This document shows, piece after piece, positions 25,087-33,471 of a DNA stretch of 46,716 nucleotides (positions are counted from its first letter, which is position 1; each line of letters begins with the position of its first letter). A program made the position numbers and the translations under genes. The stretch is from the NCBI RefSeq assembly GCF_944383115.1, contig NZ_CALWOJ010000009.1:1-46716 (forward strand), given 5' to 3'. The notes beneath the pieces were generated by a model that saw only the letters and a list, made by a program, of their open reading frames with translations, made no database searches and was not told the DNA's origin. The stretch comes from an uncultured Flavonifractor sp. GTDB lineage: Bacteria > Bacillota > Clostridia > Oscillospirales > Oscillospiraceae.

Positions 25087-26034
25087 ATGAGTGAGAAAAT
25101 CGCCACCCGTGCGGCATACGGGAAAGCCCTGGCCGAACTGGCCGACCAGTACCCGGAGCTGGTGGTGCTGGACGCCGACCTGTCCGGCTCTACCCAGAGT
25201 CAGTATTTTGCCAAGGCCCACCCGGACCGCTTTTACAACATGGGCATTGCCGAGGCCAATATGACGGTTGTGGCCGCCGGCCTGGCTACTTGCGGCAAGA
25301 AGCCCTTTACCAATACCTTTGCCATGTTTGCCGCCGGCCGGGCCTATGAGCAGGTGCGCAACTCGGTGGCCTACCCCCGCCTCAACGTGAAGATCGTGGG
25401 CTCCCACGGCGGCCTGTCCGTGGGGGAGGACGGCGCCACCCACCAGTGTATCGAGGACTACGCCCTGATGCGGGCCATCCCCAACATGATGGTGGTCTCT
25501 CCCTGCGACGGCCCCGAGATGCGTCTGGCGGTAAAGGCGCTGCTGGATTACGACGGCCCCGCCTATCTGCGGCTGGGCCGGCTGGCGGTGGAGAGCGTCA
25601 CCGACGAGACCCCTGGTTATTCCTTCCAACTGGGCAAGGGCGCGCTGCTGCGGGACGGCACCGACGTCACCGTTATCGCCACCGGCATGATGGTCCAGAT
25701 GGCCTGCGAGGCCGCCAAGATCCTGGCCGAGGAGGGAATTTCGGTCCGGGTCATTGATATGCACACCATCAAACCTCTGGATGGGGAGATGGTGCTGAAG
25801 GCCGCTCTGGAGACCCGGTGCATTGTCACCAGCGAAGAGCATACCGTTCTCGGTGGACTGGGCTCCGCCGTGGCTGAGTTTGTGGCGGAACACTGTCCGG
25901 TGCCTGTGGTGCGCCACGGCGTCAACGACGTATTCGGCCGCTCCGGCGAGGCCAAGGCGGTGCTGGAGGCCTACGGTCTGACCTCTGCCGGCATTGTGGA
26001 GAGGGTGCGGCAGGCCCTCAAGCTGAAAAAGTGA
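25087..26034 (+). CDS. Transketolase, C-terminal subunit
   Basis: 315 residues: Pyr and C-terminal domains completing the split transketolase. Visible features include LVVLDADLSGSTQSQYFAKAHPDRFYNMGIAEANM, with the Glu that activates the thiamine cofactor, then VGSHGGLSVGEDGATHQCIEDYALMRAIPNM and RLGRLAV. The C-terminal Rossmann-like part is VTVIATGMMVQMACEAAKIL. The ribosome site is modest (GAGGGGAAG), consistent with coupling to the upstream gene. The stop overlaps the preceding bases of the HAD gene start region. Confidence 0.94.
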   Translation: MSEKIATRAAYGKALAELADQYPELVVLDADLSGSTQSQYFAKAHPDRFYNMGIAEANMTVVAAGLATCGKKPFTNTFAMFAAGRAYEQVRNSVAYPRLNVKIVGSHGGLSVGEDGATHQCIEDYALMRAIPNMMVVSPCDGPEMRLAVKALLDYDGPAYLRLGRLAVESVTDETPGYSFQLGKGALLRDGTDVTVIATGMMVQMACEAAKILAEEGISVRVIDMHTIKPLDGEMVLKAALETRCIVTSEEHTVLGGLGSAVAEFVAEHCPVPVVRHGVNDVFGRSGEAKAVLEAYGLTSAGIVERVRQALKLKK

Positions 26035-26036
26035 AC

Positions 26037-26864
26037 ATGACTGAGATCAAACTCATCTGCCTTGATATGGACGGCACCCTGCTGGACGACGACCATGCCA
26101 CCGTGCCGCCCCGCAATATCGCCGCTTTGCAGCAGGCCGCGGAGCGGGGGGCGGCAGTGGCCATTGCCAGCGGTCGGGCCTGGTCCCTTCTTCAGGGCGT
26201 CAACGCGCAGCTGGGCGTGACCCGCTATGCCGTGCTTTCCAACGGCGCGGCGGTGCTGGATGTGAAGGCGGGCAAGTGGATCTACCGTCGAGCGATGGAC
26301 CAGAAGGCCCGGCGGATCATCATTTCCCAACTGCTGGAGTGGGGAATTCCCTTTGAGGCCTATTGTGAAGGTGAGAATTACATCCAGGCTGACCGTGCCG
26401 AGCAGGTGTTAGCCAGCGCCCTGTCGCCGGAGTTTGCCCAGGTACTGCGCACCATGTCCTATTTTCCGGAGGATCTGAATGCCGCCCTGGACGGCAAGGG
26501 CGTGGAGAAGATCCACATCTTCCATGTACCTGATGAACTGCGTCGGCAGATGCTGGACGTTGTGGAGGCCTGCGGCCCTCTGGCGGTGACCACCTCTTTT
26601 GGGGATAATATGGAGCTTACCGCTCCTGGTGTCACGAAAGGTTCGGCGGTACAGGCCCTGTGTGCCCGGCTGGGGCTGGGGCCGGATCAGGTCATGGCCT
26701 TCGGTGATGCAGGCAACGACCTGGAGCTGCTGAGTTGGGCAAGCTGGTCCTTTGCCATGGCCAATGCCAGCGATGAGGCCAAGGCCGCCGCGCGCTATAT
26801 CACCGGCACCAACCGGGAGGGCGGTGTCGGTATGGCTGTGGAACAGTATCTGCTGAATACATAA
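26037..26864 (+). CDS. HAD-superfamily phosphatase, Cof type
   Basis: 275 residues from the ATG two bases past the transketolase stop; a GTG at 26031 overlapping that stop is the alternative. Motif I LDMDGTLLDDD (nucleophile Asp with the second Asp two residues on), motif II Thr/Ser in IASGRAW, motif III Lys in TKGSAVQAL, and motif IV FGDAGNDLELL. The large C2B cap is typical of Cof/YidA enzymes. It dephosphorylates small metabolites, probably sugar phosphates, but specificity cannot be read from sequence. Its place at the end of the transketolase operon suggests a sugar-phosphate substrate. Confidence 0.9.
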   Translation: MTEIKLICLDMDGTLLDDDHATVPPRNIAALQQAAERGAAVAIASGRAWSLLQGVNAQLGVTRYAVLSNGAAVLDVKAGKWIYRRAMDQKARRIIISQLLEWGIPFEAYCEGENYIQADRAEQVLASALSPEFAQVLRTMSYFPEDLNAALDGKGVEKIHIFHVPDELRRQMLDVVEACGPLAVTTSFGDNMELTAPGVTKGSAVQALCARLGLGPDQVMAFGDAGNDLELLSWASWSFAMANASDEAKAAARYITGTNREGGVGMAVEQYLLNT

Positions 26865-26866
26865 TC

Positions 26867-26900
26867 AAACGGCGCATGACCATTGTCATGCGCCGTTTTT
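26867..26900. terminator. Terminator shared by the HAD gene and the convergent MATE gene
   Basis: AAACGGCGCATGAC (26867-26880) pairs with GTCATGCGCCGTTT (26885-26898), loop CATT, with a T run on the plus strand and TTTGATT on the minus strand. Confidence 0.9.
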
Positions 26901-26914
26901 CCTCATAGTTGATT

Positions 26915-28261
26915 TTAGCGGGCGACGGAAGAGAAGTCGGGCTGCTGTTCCGGTTCGGTCTGACGGATTTTATGAAGGTATCGCAGCAGGAAGAACAGGG
27001 TGATAACCAGGCAGATTCCCTCGGAGAACAGGGGAGAGAGCCAGATGCCCGTATCGCCCAGCACTTTGGACAGGACCACCAGGCAGCCGGAGATGAGTAC
27101 CAGGCCTCGGCCAAAGGAAATAGTGAGAGCAGGGAAGGGGTGCTCTATGGCGGTAAAGAAGCCGGAGATCAAGACGTTAAAGCCCATAAGCAGGAAGGCG
27201 GGAGCATAGAGCCGGAGCGCATTGACGGTGTATCCGAAGAGCGGATCGGCCGGCTCCAGAAAGAGGCCTACAATGGGACCGGCCAGCAGCTGGCAGATGA
27301 TGAAGAAGCCTACTCCTGCCACTGCCACCAGCTTGATGCCGTAAGACAGGAATTTGTGGCACAGGGGCCGCTGTCCCGCGCCAAGATAGAAGCTGGACAG
27401 AGGCTGGACCCCGTGGGCAGTGCCGATCATGGTCATGAGCACCAGAGTGTTGACATAGCTGATGATGGTGTACGAGGTGAGGGCGGCCTCGCCGGACACC
27501 TGCAGGATAGTCTGATTGAACAGAAAAATTACCAGGCCGTTGGAGAACTCGCTGAGTCCGTCGGAGGTACCCAAGGGGATGATCCGGCGGTAAGCTCCAA
27601 AGTCGGGCTTGAAACGGCCAAAGCGCAGAGGGTTGGGGTGGCGCACGAAGTAGATGACAAAGATCACAGTGGAGGTGACCTGAGACAAGCCGGTGGCCAG
27701 AGCCGCACCCCACACGCCCCAGTGGAAGTGCATCACAAACACATAATCCAGCACCACATTCATAATGGCACAGGACAGTACGCCGATGGTGCTGACGTGA
27801 GGGGCGCCGTCTGCCTTCACCTGAACCTCAAGGTTGTAAGACACGGTAAAAAAGACGGAGAAGCAGGCGATAATACCTACATATTCCTTTACCAGCGGCA
27901 GCAGGTCCCCAGTGGCGCCCAGGAACAGGGCCACCCGCTCCAGGTTGAGCAGTACCGCTGCCGTCAGCACCAGGGACAGGACAATGACCACCGCCAGGTT
28001 CTGATTGAAGTAGTTGCGAGCCCTGTCCTCATCTCCCTGCCCCAGTGCCAGAGACAAAACGGTGGAGGTGCCGGTGGCCAGCAGGATGCCGATGGTGAAG
28101 ATGAGCGACACGAATGGCATGGACAGATTCACTGCCCCCAGAGCGTGGCTGCCCACGCCGTGAGCAACGAAAATGCCGTCCACCATGGTGTACAGGGAGA
28201 AGATCCACATGGAGACGATGGATGGAACGGTAAACTTGAAAAACTTAGCAACCAGATTCAC
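26915..28261 (-). CDS. MATE-family multidrug efflux transporter (MepA-like)
   Basis: 448 residues, twelve helices. N-terminal FKFTVPSIVSMWIFSLYTMVDGIFVAHGVG, TGTSTVLSLALGQGDEDRA and QVKADGAPHVSTIGVL match the MepA branch of MATE transporters. It initiates at GTG, preceded by GAGGAGG at an 8-base spacing. It is distinct from the other MATE protein in the window. A MerR regulator gene diverges from it, and the promoter between them carries the stretched 19-base spacer expected for MerR control, so expression is probably induced by an exported compound. Confidence 0.93.
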   Translation of the reverse strand: MNLVAKFFKFTVPSIVSMWIFSLYTMVDGIFVAHGVGSHALGAVNLSMPFVSLIFTIGILLATGTSTVLSLALGQGDEDRARNYFNQNLAVVIVLSLVLTAAVLLNLERVALFLGATGDLLPLVKEYVGIIACFSVFFTVSYNLEVQVKADGAPHVSTIGVLSCAIMNVVLDYVFVMHFHWGVWGAALATGLSQVTSTVIFVIYFVRHPNPLRFGRFKPDFGAYRRIIPLGTSDGLSEFSNGLVIFLFNQTILQVSGEAALTSYTIISYVNTLVLMTMIGTAHGVQPLSSFYLGAGQRPLCHKFLSYGIKLVAVAGVGFFIICQLLAGPIVGLFLEPADPLFGYTVNALRLYAPAFLLMGFNVLISGFFTAIEHPFPALTISFGRGLVLISGCLVVLSKVLGDTGIWLSPLFSEGICLVITLFFLLRYLHKIRQTEPEQQPDFSSVAR

Positions 28262-28287
28262 GGGTAAAACCTCCTCTTACTGGGGAT

Positions 28288-28318
28288 ATCATAAACCCTC
28301 GTACCATCCGAAAGTCAA
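28288..28318 (-). promoter_or_regulatory. MerR-type promoter/operator of the MATE gene
   Basis: Minus strand: -35 TTGACT (28318-28313), a 19-base spacer, -10 TATGAT (28293-28288). The long spacer contains the imperfect inverted repeat ACTTTCG ... CGAGGGT. MerR-family activators bind such dyads and untwist over-long spacers. Confidence 0.72.
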
Positions 28319-28336
28319 GAGCGGGAGGCAAAAAAG

Positions 28337-29140
28337 TTGAAAGAATTTTATCAGATCCATGAGTTGGCCAAATTGTTCGACCTGTGTCCCGATACTCTGC
28401 GCTATTATGAGGAGAAGGGACTGCTTCACCCGGTGCGGGGAGAGAACCGCTACCGGATGTACGGCATTCAAGATGTGTGTACTCTGAATATCATTCGCTC
28501 ACTGCGGGAGCTGGATCTGCCCACCCGGGAGATTGGCGCTTATCTGAAGCGGCGGAGCGTGGGGGAGACCCTGGAGCTGCTGGATCGGGAGGAGGCGCTG
28601 CTCAAGCGCCGGATGGAGGAATTGGAGGCCGCCCGCGGCGAGGCGGAGGACCGCCGCCGGCGGCTGGAGCGATATCGGGGCGTGGCTGCGGGCAGGACGG
28701 AACTGGTGGAGGAGCCGGAGCGGCCCTATGTTTTCCTGGAGAAGGATTTCATATTGGAAAAGGAGATCGACTTCCAGCTCAAGCGGCTGGAGCAGCGCCA
28801 CCAGGACTATATCCAGGTCATTGGAAGCCAGTGTATGGGCGCGGTCATGGATGAGCAGAGCCTGGCGCGTGGGATCTACAACCACTTTTCCCGGGTCTTT
28901 TTCCTGACCAGTCCCGGCCTGCCCTATGACGACGAACTGCCGGCGGGGGAGTATGCAAGATTGTACTATCGCGGCCCGTACGACCGCTTACAGATCCATC
29001 TGGAACAGCTGATGTCGGGAATAGCAGGGCTTGGCCGCCGGCCTGCGGGTCCTCCGCTGGAACTCTACCGCATCGACGCCCACGATACCAATCTGGAGGA
29101 GGAGTATGTGACCGAATTGCAGGTGCGCCTTGCCCCCTAG
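28337..29140 (+). CDS. MerR-family regulator with ligand-binding C-terminus (BmrR/BltR-like)
   Basis: 267 residues. N-terminal MerR DNA-binding domain: FYQIHELAKLFDLCPDTLRYYEEKGLLHPVRGENRYRMY (about 4-42). A coiled-coil dimerisation helix follows (LLDREEALLKRRMEELEAARGEAEDRRRRLERY, about 82-115). The C-terminal domain of about 130 residues (VFLEKDF to the end) resembles GyrI/BmrR effector-binding domains; the pattern LYYRGPYDRLQIHLEQL fits. It starts at TTG after GGGAGG. It is divergent from a MATE exporter with a MerR-type promoter between, so it is predicted to sense a drug-like ligand and activate that gene. Confidence 0.88.
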   Translation: MKEFYQIHELAKLFDLCPDTLRYYEEKGLLHPVRGENRYRMYGIQDVCTLNIIRSLRELDLPTREIGAYLKRRSVGETLELLDREEALLKRRMEELEAARGEAEDRRRRLERYRGVAAGRTELVEEPERPYVFLEKDFILEKEIDFQLKRLEQRHQDYIQVIGSQCMGAVMDEQSLARGIYNHFSRVFFLTSPGLPYDDELPAGEYARLYYRGPYDRLQIHLEQLMSGIAGLGRRPAGPPLELYRIDAHDTNLEEEYVTELQVRLAP

Positions 29141-29207
29141 ACGTCTGTCTCTGTCCCGCATGAGTCTGGACCGCAGGGTAGACAGACAGCCAATAGAGAA
29201 GAAGTAT

Positions 29208-29236
29208 TTGTGAGACAGTGTCTCATCTGGTATAAT
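29208..29236 (+). promoter_or_regulatory. Promoter with a perfect palindromic operator for the galactose two-component genes
   Basis: -35 TTGTGA (29208-29213), 17-base spacer, -10 TATAAT (29231-29236) with a TG extension. The perfect 15-base palindrome TGAGACAGTGTCTCA (29211-29225) overlaps the -35 and most of the spacer, the classic position for a repressor. No repressor gene lies nearby. Confidence 0.8.
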
Positions 29237-29248
29237 AGAAAGACAAAG

Positions 29249-29271
29249 AATAAACCGCATTGTGGTTTATT
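29249..29271 (+). other. Leader hairpin upstream of the YesN-like regulator
   Basis: AATAAACC (29249-29256) pairs with GGTTTATT (29264-29271), 7-base loop. It lies about 50 bases before the start codon. It might influence mRNA stability; no T tract follows. Confidence 0.4.
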
Positions 29272-29322
29272 TGCGGGGCTTTGCCACACAGCTATGATCA
29301 AGCAGAAAGGACAGGTGCTGCA

Positions 29323-30606
29323 ATGGCCGCAAAGACGCTGTATACCGTGGTCGTGGCGGATGATGAGGACGAGCTGCGGGAAGCGGTATGTACCATGATC
29401 CCCTGGCAGGAGTATGGTTTCTGCCTGGTCGGGAGCGCCAGCAACGGCCTTGACGCACTCCAGTTGGTGGAGAAACATGAGCCTGATCTGCTGCTGACCG
29501 ACATCCGGATGCCCTTTATTTCCGGCATCGAACTGGCGCGGCAGGTGCGTGAGGTGCGGCCTGCCACCAACATTGCCTTTTTAAGCGGATATGATGATTT
29601 TGAGTACGCCAAGCAGGCCATCCAATACAACATTATCAGCTATATGCTCAAGCCCCTGACTATGGAAGGCCTGGGGGCGGAATTGCGTATCATCCGGCAA
29701 AAGATTGACGCGCAGTTTGCCATGTTTCGCCAGACGGCGCCGGAAAGCGGCGGGCTGGATCTGCGGGCGGCCATGCTGATGCCGTTGGTGCTGGACGATT
29801 ACGCCGAGCCGGAGCAAGAGGCTCAGGCCAAGGTGTATGGGCGTCAATGCGGCCTTTTGCGGGATGCGGACGATGAGCCGTGCTATACCGTAATGGTTTC
29901 CACGCTGCTGGACGAGAACGGGGCAAACTGTACCGAGCCGTCCTTTGTGGCCTCGGTAGACCGGCTGGCTTCCAAATACTTGCGCAGCGTCAGCTTTTTT
30001 GCGTCGGGAAAGGTCATCTCGGTGCTGATGGGTAATCCATCAGATTTTGAAGAGTATCTGCATATTCTGGCAGACGAGATTCCCCAGATGGCTGCCCGGG
30101 TGTTGGGTACCCGCTGCCGGATCGGCGTCAGCCGTGTGGTGTCTGCCCTGACCGGGCTGCACGGGGCCTACCGGGAGGCAATGGAGGCCCTGCGACAGGG
30201 CGACAGGAGCGAGAGCGGAGCCCAGTTTATCAGCGACCTTGCCACTGTCGCCAAAGGTGGAAGCCCGTTATGTAAACGCGCGCTGGAGGCGCTGGACCAA
30301 CATTATATGGATGCTGATCTCTCACTGGTGTCCCTCAGTGGGATGTTGGCGGTCAGCCCCAACCACCTGAGCGCCTGCATCAAAAAATATACGGGCGAGA
30401 CCTTTATCAATATCCTGATCCGCAAGCGCATGGAAGCGGCGCGGGAGCTGCTGGCCGTTTCCGGCCTTAAGATCCAGGAGATTTCTCAGAGGTGCGGATA
30501 TACAGATCAGCATTATTTCAGCTACTGTTTTAAAAAATACAGCGGCGAGTCGCCTAATGCCATGCGGCGCCGGCTGGACGCGGAAAAGGCGGGTGAAAGG
30601 CCTTGA
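29323..30606 (+). CDS. Response regulator with AraC-type DNA-binding domain (YesN-like)
   Basis: 427 residues from the ATG before AAKTLYTVVVADDEDE; AAAGGACAGG lies upstream. Receiver domain with acidic residues DDED (13-16), phospho-acceptor Asp60 in LLLTDIRMPF, and Lys in ISYMLKPLTM. A middle region of about 170 residues shows no clear domain. The C-terminal AraC pair of helix-turn-helix units includes LVSLSGMLAVSPNHLSACIKKYTGETF and ISQRCGYTDQHYFSYCFKKYSGESP. It heads the galactose block and overlaps the kinase gene, its partner. Expected to activate sugar uptake and catabolism genes downstream. Confidence 0.93.
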   Translation: MAAKTLYTVVVADDEDELREAVCTMIPWQEYGFCLVGSASNGLDALQLVEKHEPDLLLTDIRMPFISGIELARQVREVRPATNIAFLSGYDDFEYAKQAIQYNIISYMLKPLTMEGLGAELRIIRQKIDAQFAMFRQTAPESGGLDLRAAMLMPLVLDDYAEPEQEAQAKVYGRQCGLLRDADDEPCYTVMVSTLLDENGANCTEPSFVASVDRLASKYLRSVSFFASGKVISVLMGNPSDFEEYLHILADEIPQMAARVLGTRCRIGVSRVVSALTGLHGAYREAMEALRQGDRSESGAQFISDLATVAKGGSPLCKRALEALDQHYMDADLSLVSLSGMLAVSPNHLSACIKKYTGETFINILIRKRMEAARELLAVSGLKIQEISQRCGYTDQHYFSYCFKKYSGESPNAMRRRLDAEKAGERP

Positions 30607-32321
30607 GAAGAGCAATGTCACGGACCGGCCTGCGTATCACCACCATCCTGGTTTTTATGGTGGTGGGCATTGTGGCCGTCATTTTGTGCTGCTGCATTTT
30701 TCTGTTTCTGGATCGTTATCATAATGCTATGGTGCAAAACGCAAAAACCAGCAGCACACAGGCCGTGTCCCAGGTGTCTACTACGGTGGGTAATTATTTG
30801 CAGGATATGGATCAGGCCATGGATCTGGTGGAAGGGTCTATGCTGGAAAGTGCGGACAGTCGTGATAAGCTGCTGTCCGCCTTTTTAAACTTTCGTCCTG
30901 ATGTGGTGGCGGTGACCAGCTATTCAGCCGACGGTGCTTTGCTGGAATGCTGGTCTTTGGGCAGAACGCCCCGGGAGCCTATCTATCACAATTTATCCTT
31001 TGACCTGGAAAAAGCCCGGACTGCCGGAACTGCATACATGACGGCACCTCATGTGGAGAGTATTTTTGAAAGTTATTATCCCTGGGTGGTGACCATGACC
31101 GCCCCTCTGGAGCAGGAGAGCGAGGCGGCCTGGGTGTCCCTGGATCTGAGCTTTTCCAGTATTTCCAGCTACATCAATAACGTCAGTATTGGACAGAGAG
31201 GCTACTGCTTTTTGATGGACGGGGAGGGGAATATCGTCTACCACCCCCAGCAGCAGCTGCTGTATGCGGGTCTGAAGTCGGAAAACACCGCTGCACTGGC
31301 CGGTATGGAGGATGGCTCCTATGCCGACGACACTGTCATCTATAGCCTTACCAGCGTGGAAGGCAGCGGCTGGCGGGTGGTAGGCGTCAGCTATGTGGAC
31401 GAGTTGGTCAACCGCAATGTAAGCGAAATGATTCAGCTGTCTGTTCTGCTGGCGGCAGTGGTTCTGGCGGCGGCGGTACTGACCAGCTGGCTGCTCTTCC
31501 GCCTGCTGGGCCGCCCGCTGCGGGGGCTTGCGTCCGCCATGGAGAACTTTGAGACCGATGCAGACCACTTTACCTATCATCCGGTGGGCGGTACCCGGGA
31601 AGTGCAGGAACTGTCGGATTCCTTTGAACATATGGTACTGCGGATCCAGCAGCTCATGTCCACCGTGCGGGAAGAGGAGATCAACCTGCGCAAAACGGAA
31701 CTGAAGGCGCTACAGGCCCAGATCAATCCCCATTTTCTGTATAATACCTTGGACTCCATCGCCTGGATGTGCGAGCAGGGCCGCAACGTTGACGCGGTCA
31801 AGATGGTTCACGCACTGGCCCGGCTGTTCCGGATCAGTATCAGCAAAGGCCATGAGCTGATTCCCATTGCCAAGGAGATCGAACATGCCGAAAGCTATCT
31901 CCAGATCCAAAAGTACCGTTATAAAAATCAGTTTACCTACGATTTTGACGTGGATCCGGAGTGCCTGCACTATTATTGCAATAAGATCACCCTTCAACCA
32001 ATTATAGAAAACGCCATTAACCACGGACTGGATCTGCTGGTGGACGAGGGGCATATCGGCGTACAGGTGCGTCAGGACGGCGCCGATATCGTATTTTGCG
32101 TCCAGGACAACGGCGTGGGTATGGGGGAGGAACAGCTCCGCTCTATCATGGAGCATGGCCCCAAAGATCGAACCGGCATTGGCATCAAAAATGTCAATGA
32201 CCGGCTGAAGATCTATTTCGGCAAACAATACGGGCTGCATATCACCAGTGAGCGGGATGTGGGTACCTGTGTAGAGATCCGTATGCCGAAGGTACAGGAG
32301 GGGGACTATGAGGCGAAATAA
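30603..32321 (+). CDS. Sensor histidine kinase, YesM/LytS-like
   Basis: 572 residues if started at the TTG overlapping the regulator stop; an ATG four codons later (30615) is equally possible. Membrane helix at about 13-35, an extracellular sensor region (about 40-275) with a Cache-like appearance (RGYCFLMDGEGNIVYHP), and a second helix near 280-302. A HAMP-like linker follows, then the kinase core of the HisKA-7TM/YesM class: ALQAQINPHFLYNTLDSIAW with phospho-accepting His, KITLQPIIENAINHGLD, QDNGVGM and GIGIKNVNDRLK. It overlaps the sugar-binding lipoprotein gene by 14 bases, suggesting that the lipoprotein feeds signal to this kinase. Confidence 0.92.
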   Translation: MRRAMSRTGLRITTILVFMVVGIVAVILCCCIFLFLDRYHNAMVQNAKTSSTQAVSQVSTTVGNYLQDMDQAMDLVEGSMLESADSRDKLLSAFLNFRPDVVAVTSYSADGALLECWSLGRTPREPIYHNLSFDLEKARTAGTAYMTAPHVESIFESYYPWVVTMTAPLEQESEAAWVSLDLSFSSISSYINNVSIGQRGYCFLMDGEGNIVYHPQQQLLYAGLKSENTAALAGMEDGSYADDTVIYSLTSVEGSGWRVVGVSYVDELVNRNVSEMIQLSVLLAAVVLAAAVLTSWLLFRLLGRPLRGLASAMENFETDADHFTYHPVGGTREVQELSDSFEHMVLRIQQLMSTVREEEINLRKTELKALQAQINPHFLYNTLDSIAWMCEQGRNVDAVKMVHALARLFRISISKGHELIPIAKEIEHAESYLQIQKYRYKNQFTYDFDVDPECLHYYCNKITLQPIIENAINHGLDLLVDEGHIGVQVRQDGADIVFCVQDNGVGMGEEQLRSIMEHGPKDRTGIGIKNVNDRLKIYFGKQYGLHITSERDVGTCVEIRMPKVQEGDYEAK

Positions 32322-33288
32322 ATGTGCCGCCATATTGGCCGCGGCCGTACTCTGCACAAGTTTGGGCGGGTGTACCTCCGGCACATCTACCGCCCAGCAG
32401 CATACGGTGGCGTTGGTGGCAAAATCCACTGAGACGGAGTTTTGGCTGTCGGTCTTTGCGGGTGCGGAGGCCGCGGCTACTGAGTATAACCTGAAACTGA
32501 CCATCGTGGGACCGGAAACCGAAGAGGACTATGAGACACAGAATCAGATGGTGGAGGATGCGGTGGCAGCCGGCGCGGAGGCTATTGTCTTTTCTGCCAT
32601 TGATTATGAAAACAATGCCGATGCCATCAACGCTGCCGCCCAGGCGGGGGCCAGGATTGTGGCGATTGACAGTAACGTTGCCTCTGACGCGGTCAGCACT
32701 TACATTGGTACCGACAACTATGCAGCCGGTCAAATGGCGGCCCAGGCCGCGCTGGATCGTATGGACGGGGCGTTGAAGGTTGGTATTGTCAATTATGATA
32801 TCAGCAGCGCCAACGGTCAGGAGCGGGAGCGGGGAGCCACCGATCTCTTTTTAGAGAGCGGTCGGGCCGAGGTCGTGGCAGTGATCAATACGCTGGCGGA
32901 GGCGGGACATGCCCAGGCCGACACTGCCGTCATGCTGGAGGCTTATCCGGAAATCAACGTGCTGCTTGCCTTGAATGAACCTACCAGCGTGGGAGCGGCT
33001 CGGGCGGTAGAGGAACTGGGGCTTTCCGACCAGGTGTTTTTAGTGGGATTTGATTCCAATGTGGCCACCGTAGATGGCCTGCAGGAGGGCAGTGTGGATG
33101 CGCTGGTGGTACAGAATCCCTATGCCATGGGATATCTGGGCGTGGAGAGCGCGTATAAACTTCTGGCGGGGCAGAGCGGCGGACTGGAACAAATTGTGGA
33201 TACATCGACCCAAATCGTGGATCGCAGTAATCTTTTTTCGATGGATAGTCAAAAGGCGTTGTTTGCCTTCGAACAACGTCTAGAATGA
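32308..33288 (+). CDS. Sugar-binding lipoprotein, probable co-receptor of the kinase
   Basis: 326 residues. Signal peptide with lipobox LGGC (Cys22), then a periplasmic-binding fold of the Peripla_BP_4 (ribose/galactose) type: TVALVAKSTETEFWLSVFAGAEAA, ivfSAIDYENNADAINAAAQAGARIVAIDSNV, YIGTDNYAAGQMAAQAAL, VFLVGFDSN, VDALVVQNPYAMGYLGVESAYKLLAG. CAGGAGGGGGACT precedes the ATG, and the gene overlaps the kinase stop. It differs from the transporter-associated binding protein encoded next, so it probably presents sugar to the kinase rather than to the transporter, as XylFII does for LytS in Clostridium beijerinckii. The ligand is inferred to be galactose or a relative. Confidence 0.87.
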   Translation: MRRNKCAAILAAAVLCTSLGGCTSGTSTAQQHTVALVAKSTETEFWLSVFAGAEAAATEYNLKLTIVGPETEEDYETQNQMVEDAVAAGAEAIVFSAIDYENNADAINAAAQAGARIVAIDSNVASDAVSTYIGTDNYAAGQMAAQAALDRMDGALKVGIVNYDISSANGQERERGATDLFLESGRAEVVAVINTLAEAGHAQADTAVMLEAYPEINVLLALNEPTSVGAARAVEELGLSDQVFLVGFDSNVATVDGLQEGSVDALVVQNPYAMGYLGVESAYKLLAGQSGGLEQIVDTSTQIVDRSNLFSMDSQKALFAFEQRLE

Positions 33289-33312
33289 TCAGTTTGCATA
33301 ATTGAAGGGGGC

Positions 33313-33395
33313 AAAATTTTCCACTATTGTCTCTTGTTCATAAAATTTTACCCCTCTTTCAGTGAATTTTCACCTTGTTTTTCCAGGGAATTTCC
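33313..33395 (+). promoter_or_regulatory. Cluster of AATT-centred palindromes upstream of mglB
   Basis: Four similar units in an AT-rich 183-base gap: CAAAATTTTCC (AAAATTTT at 33313-33320), TAAAATTTTACC (33342-33349), GTGAATTTTCAC (33362-33373) and GGAATTTCC (33387-33395). The first two, with flanking GGGG and CCCC, can also pair with each other. A candidate promoter overlaps the last units: TTGTTT, 17 bases, TAAGAT. Possibly binding sites for the YesN-like regulator. No other gene is seen here. Confidence 0.45.
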
Positions 33396-33471
33396 ATTAA
33401 GATTGTAATGTGTAAGGCGCGGGTTTAAGGAAAGCCCCGCAAAATCCCAAGGAAAAAGGAGAAGAATTGCT

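Noticed and set aside
29145..29188. GTCTGTCT / AGACAGAC pairing downstream of the MerR gene
   Set aside because: Only 8 base pairs with a large loop and no T tract, so it is not convincing as a terminator.
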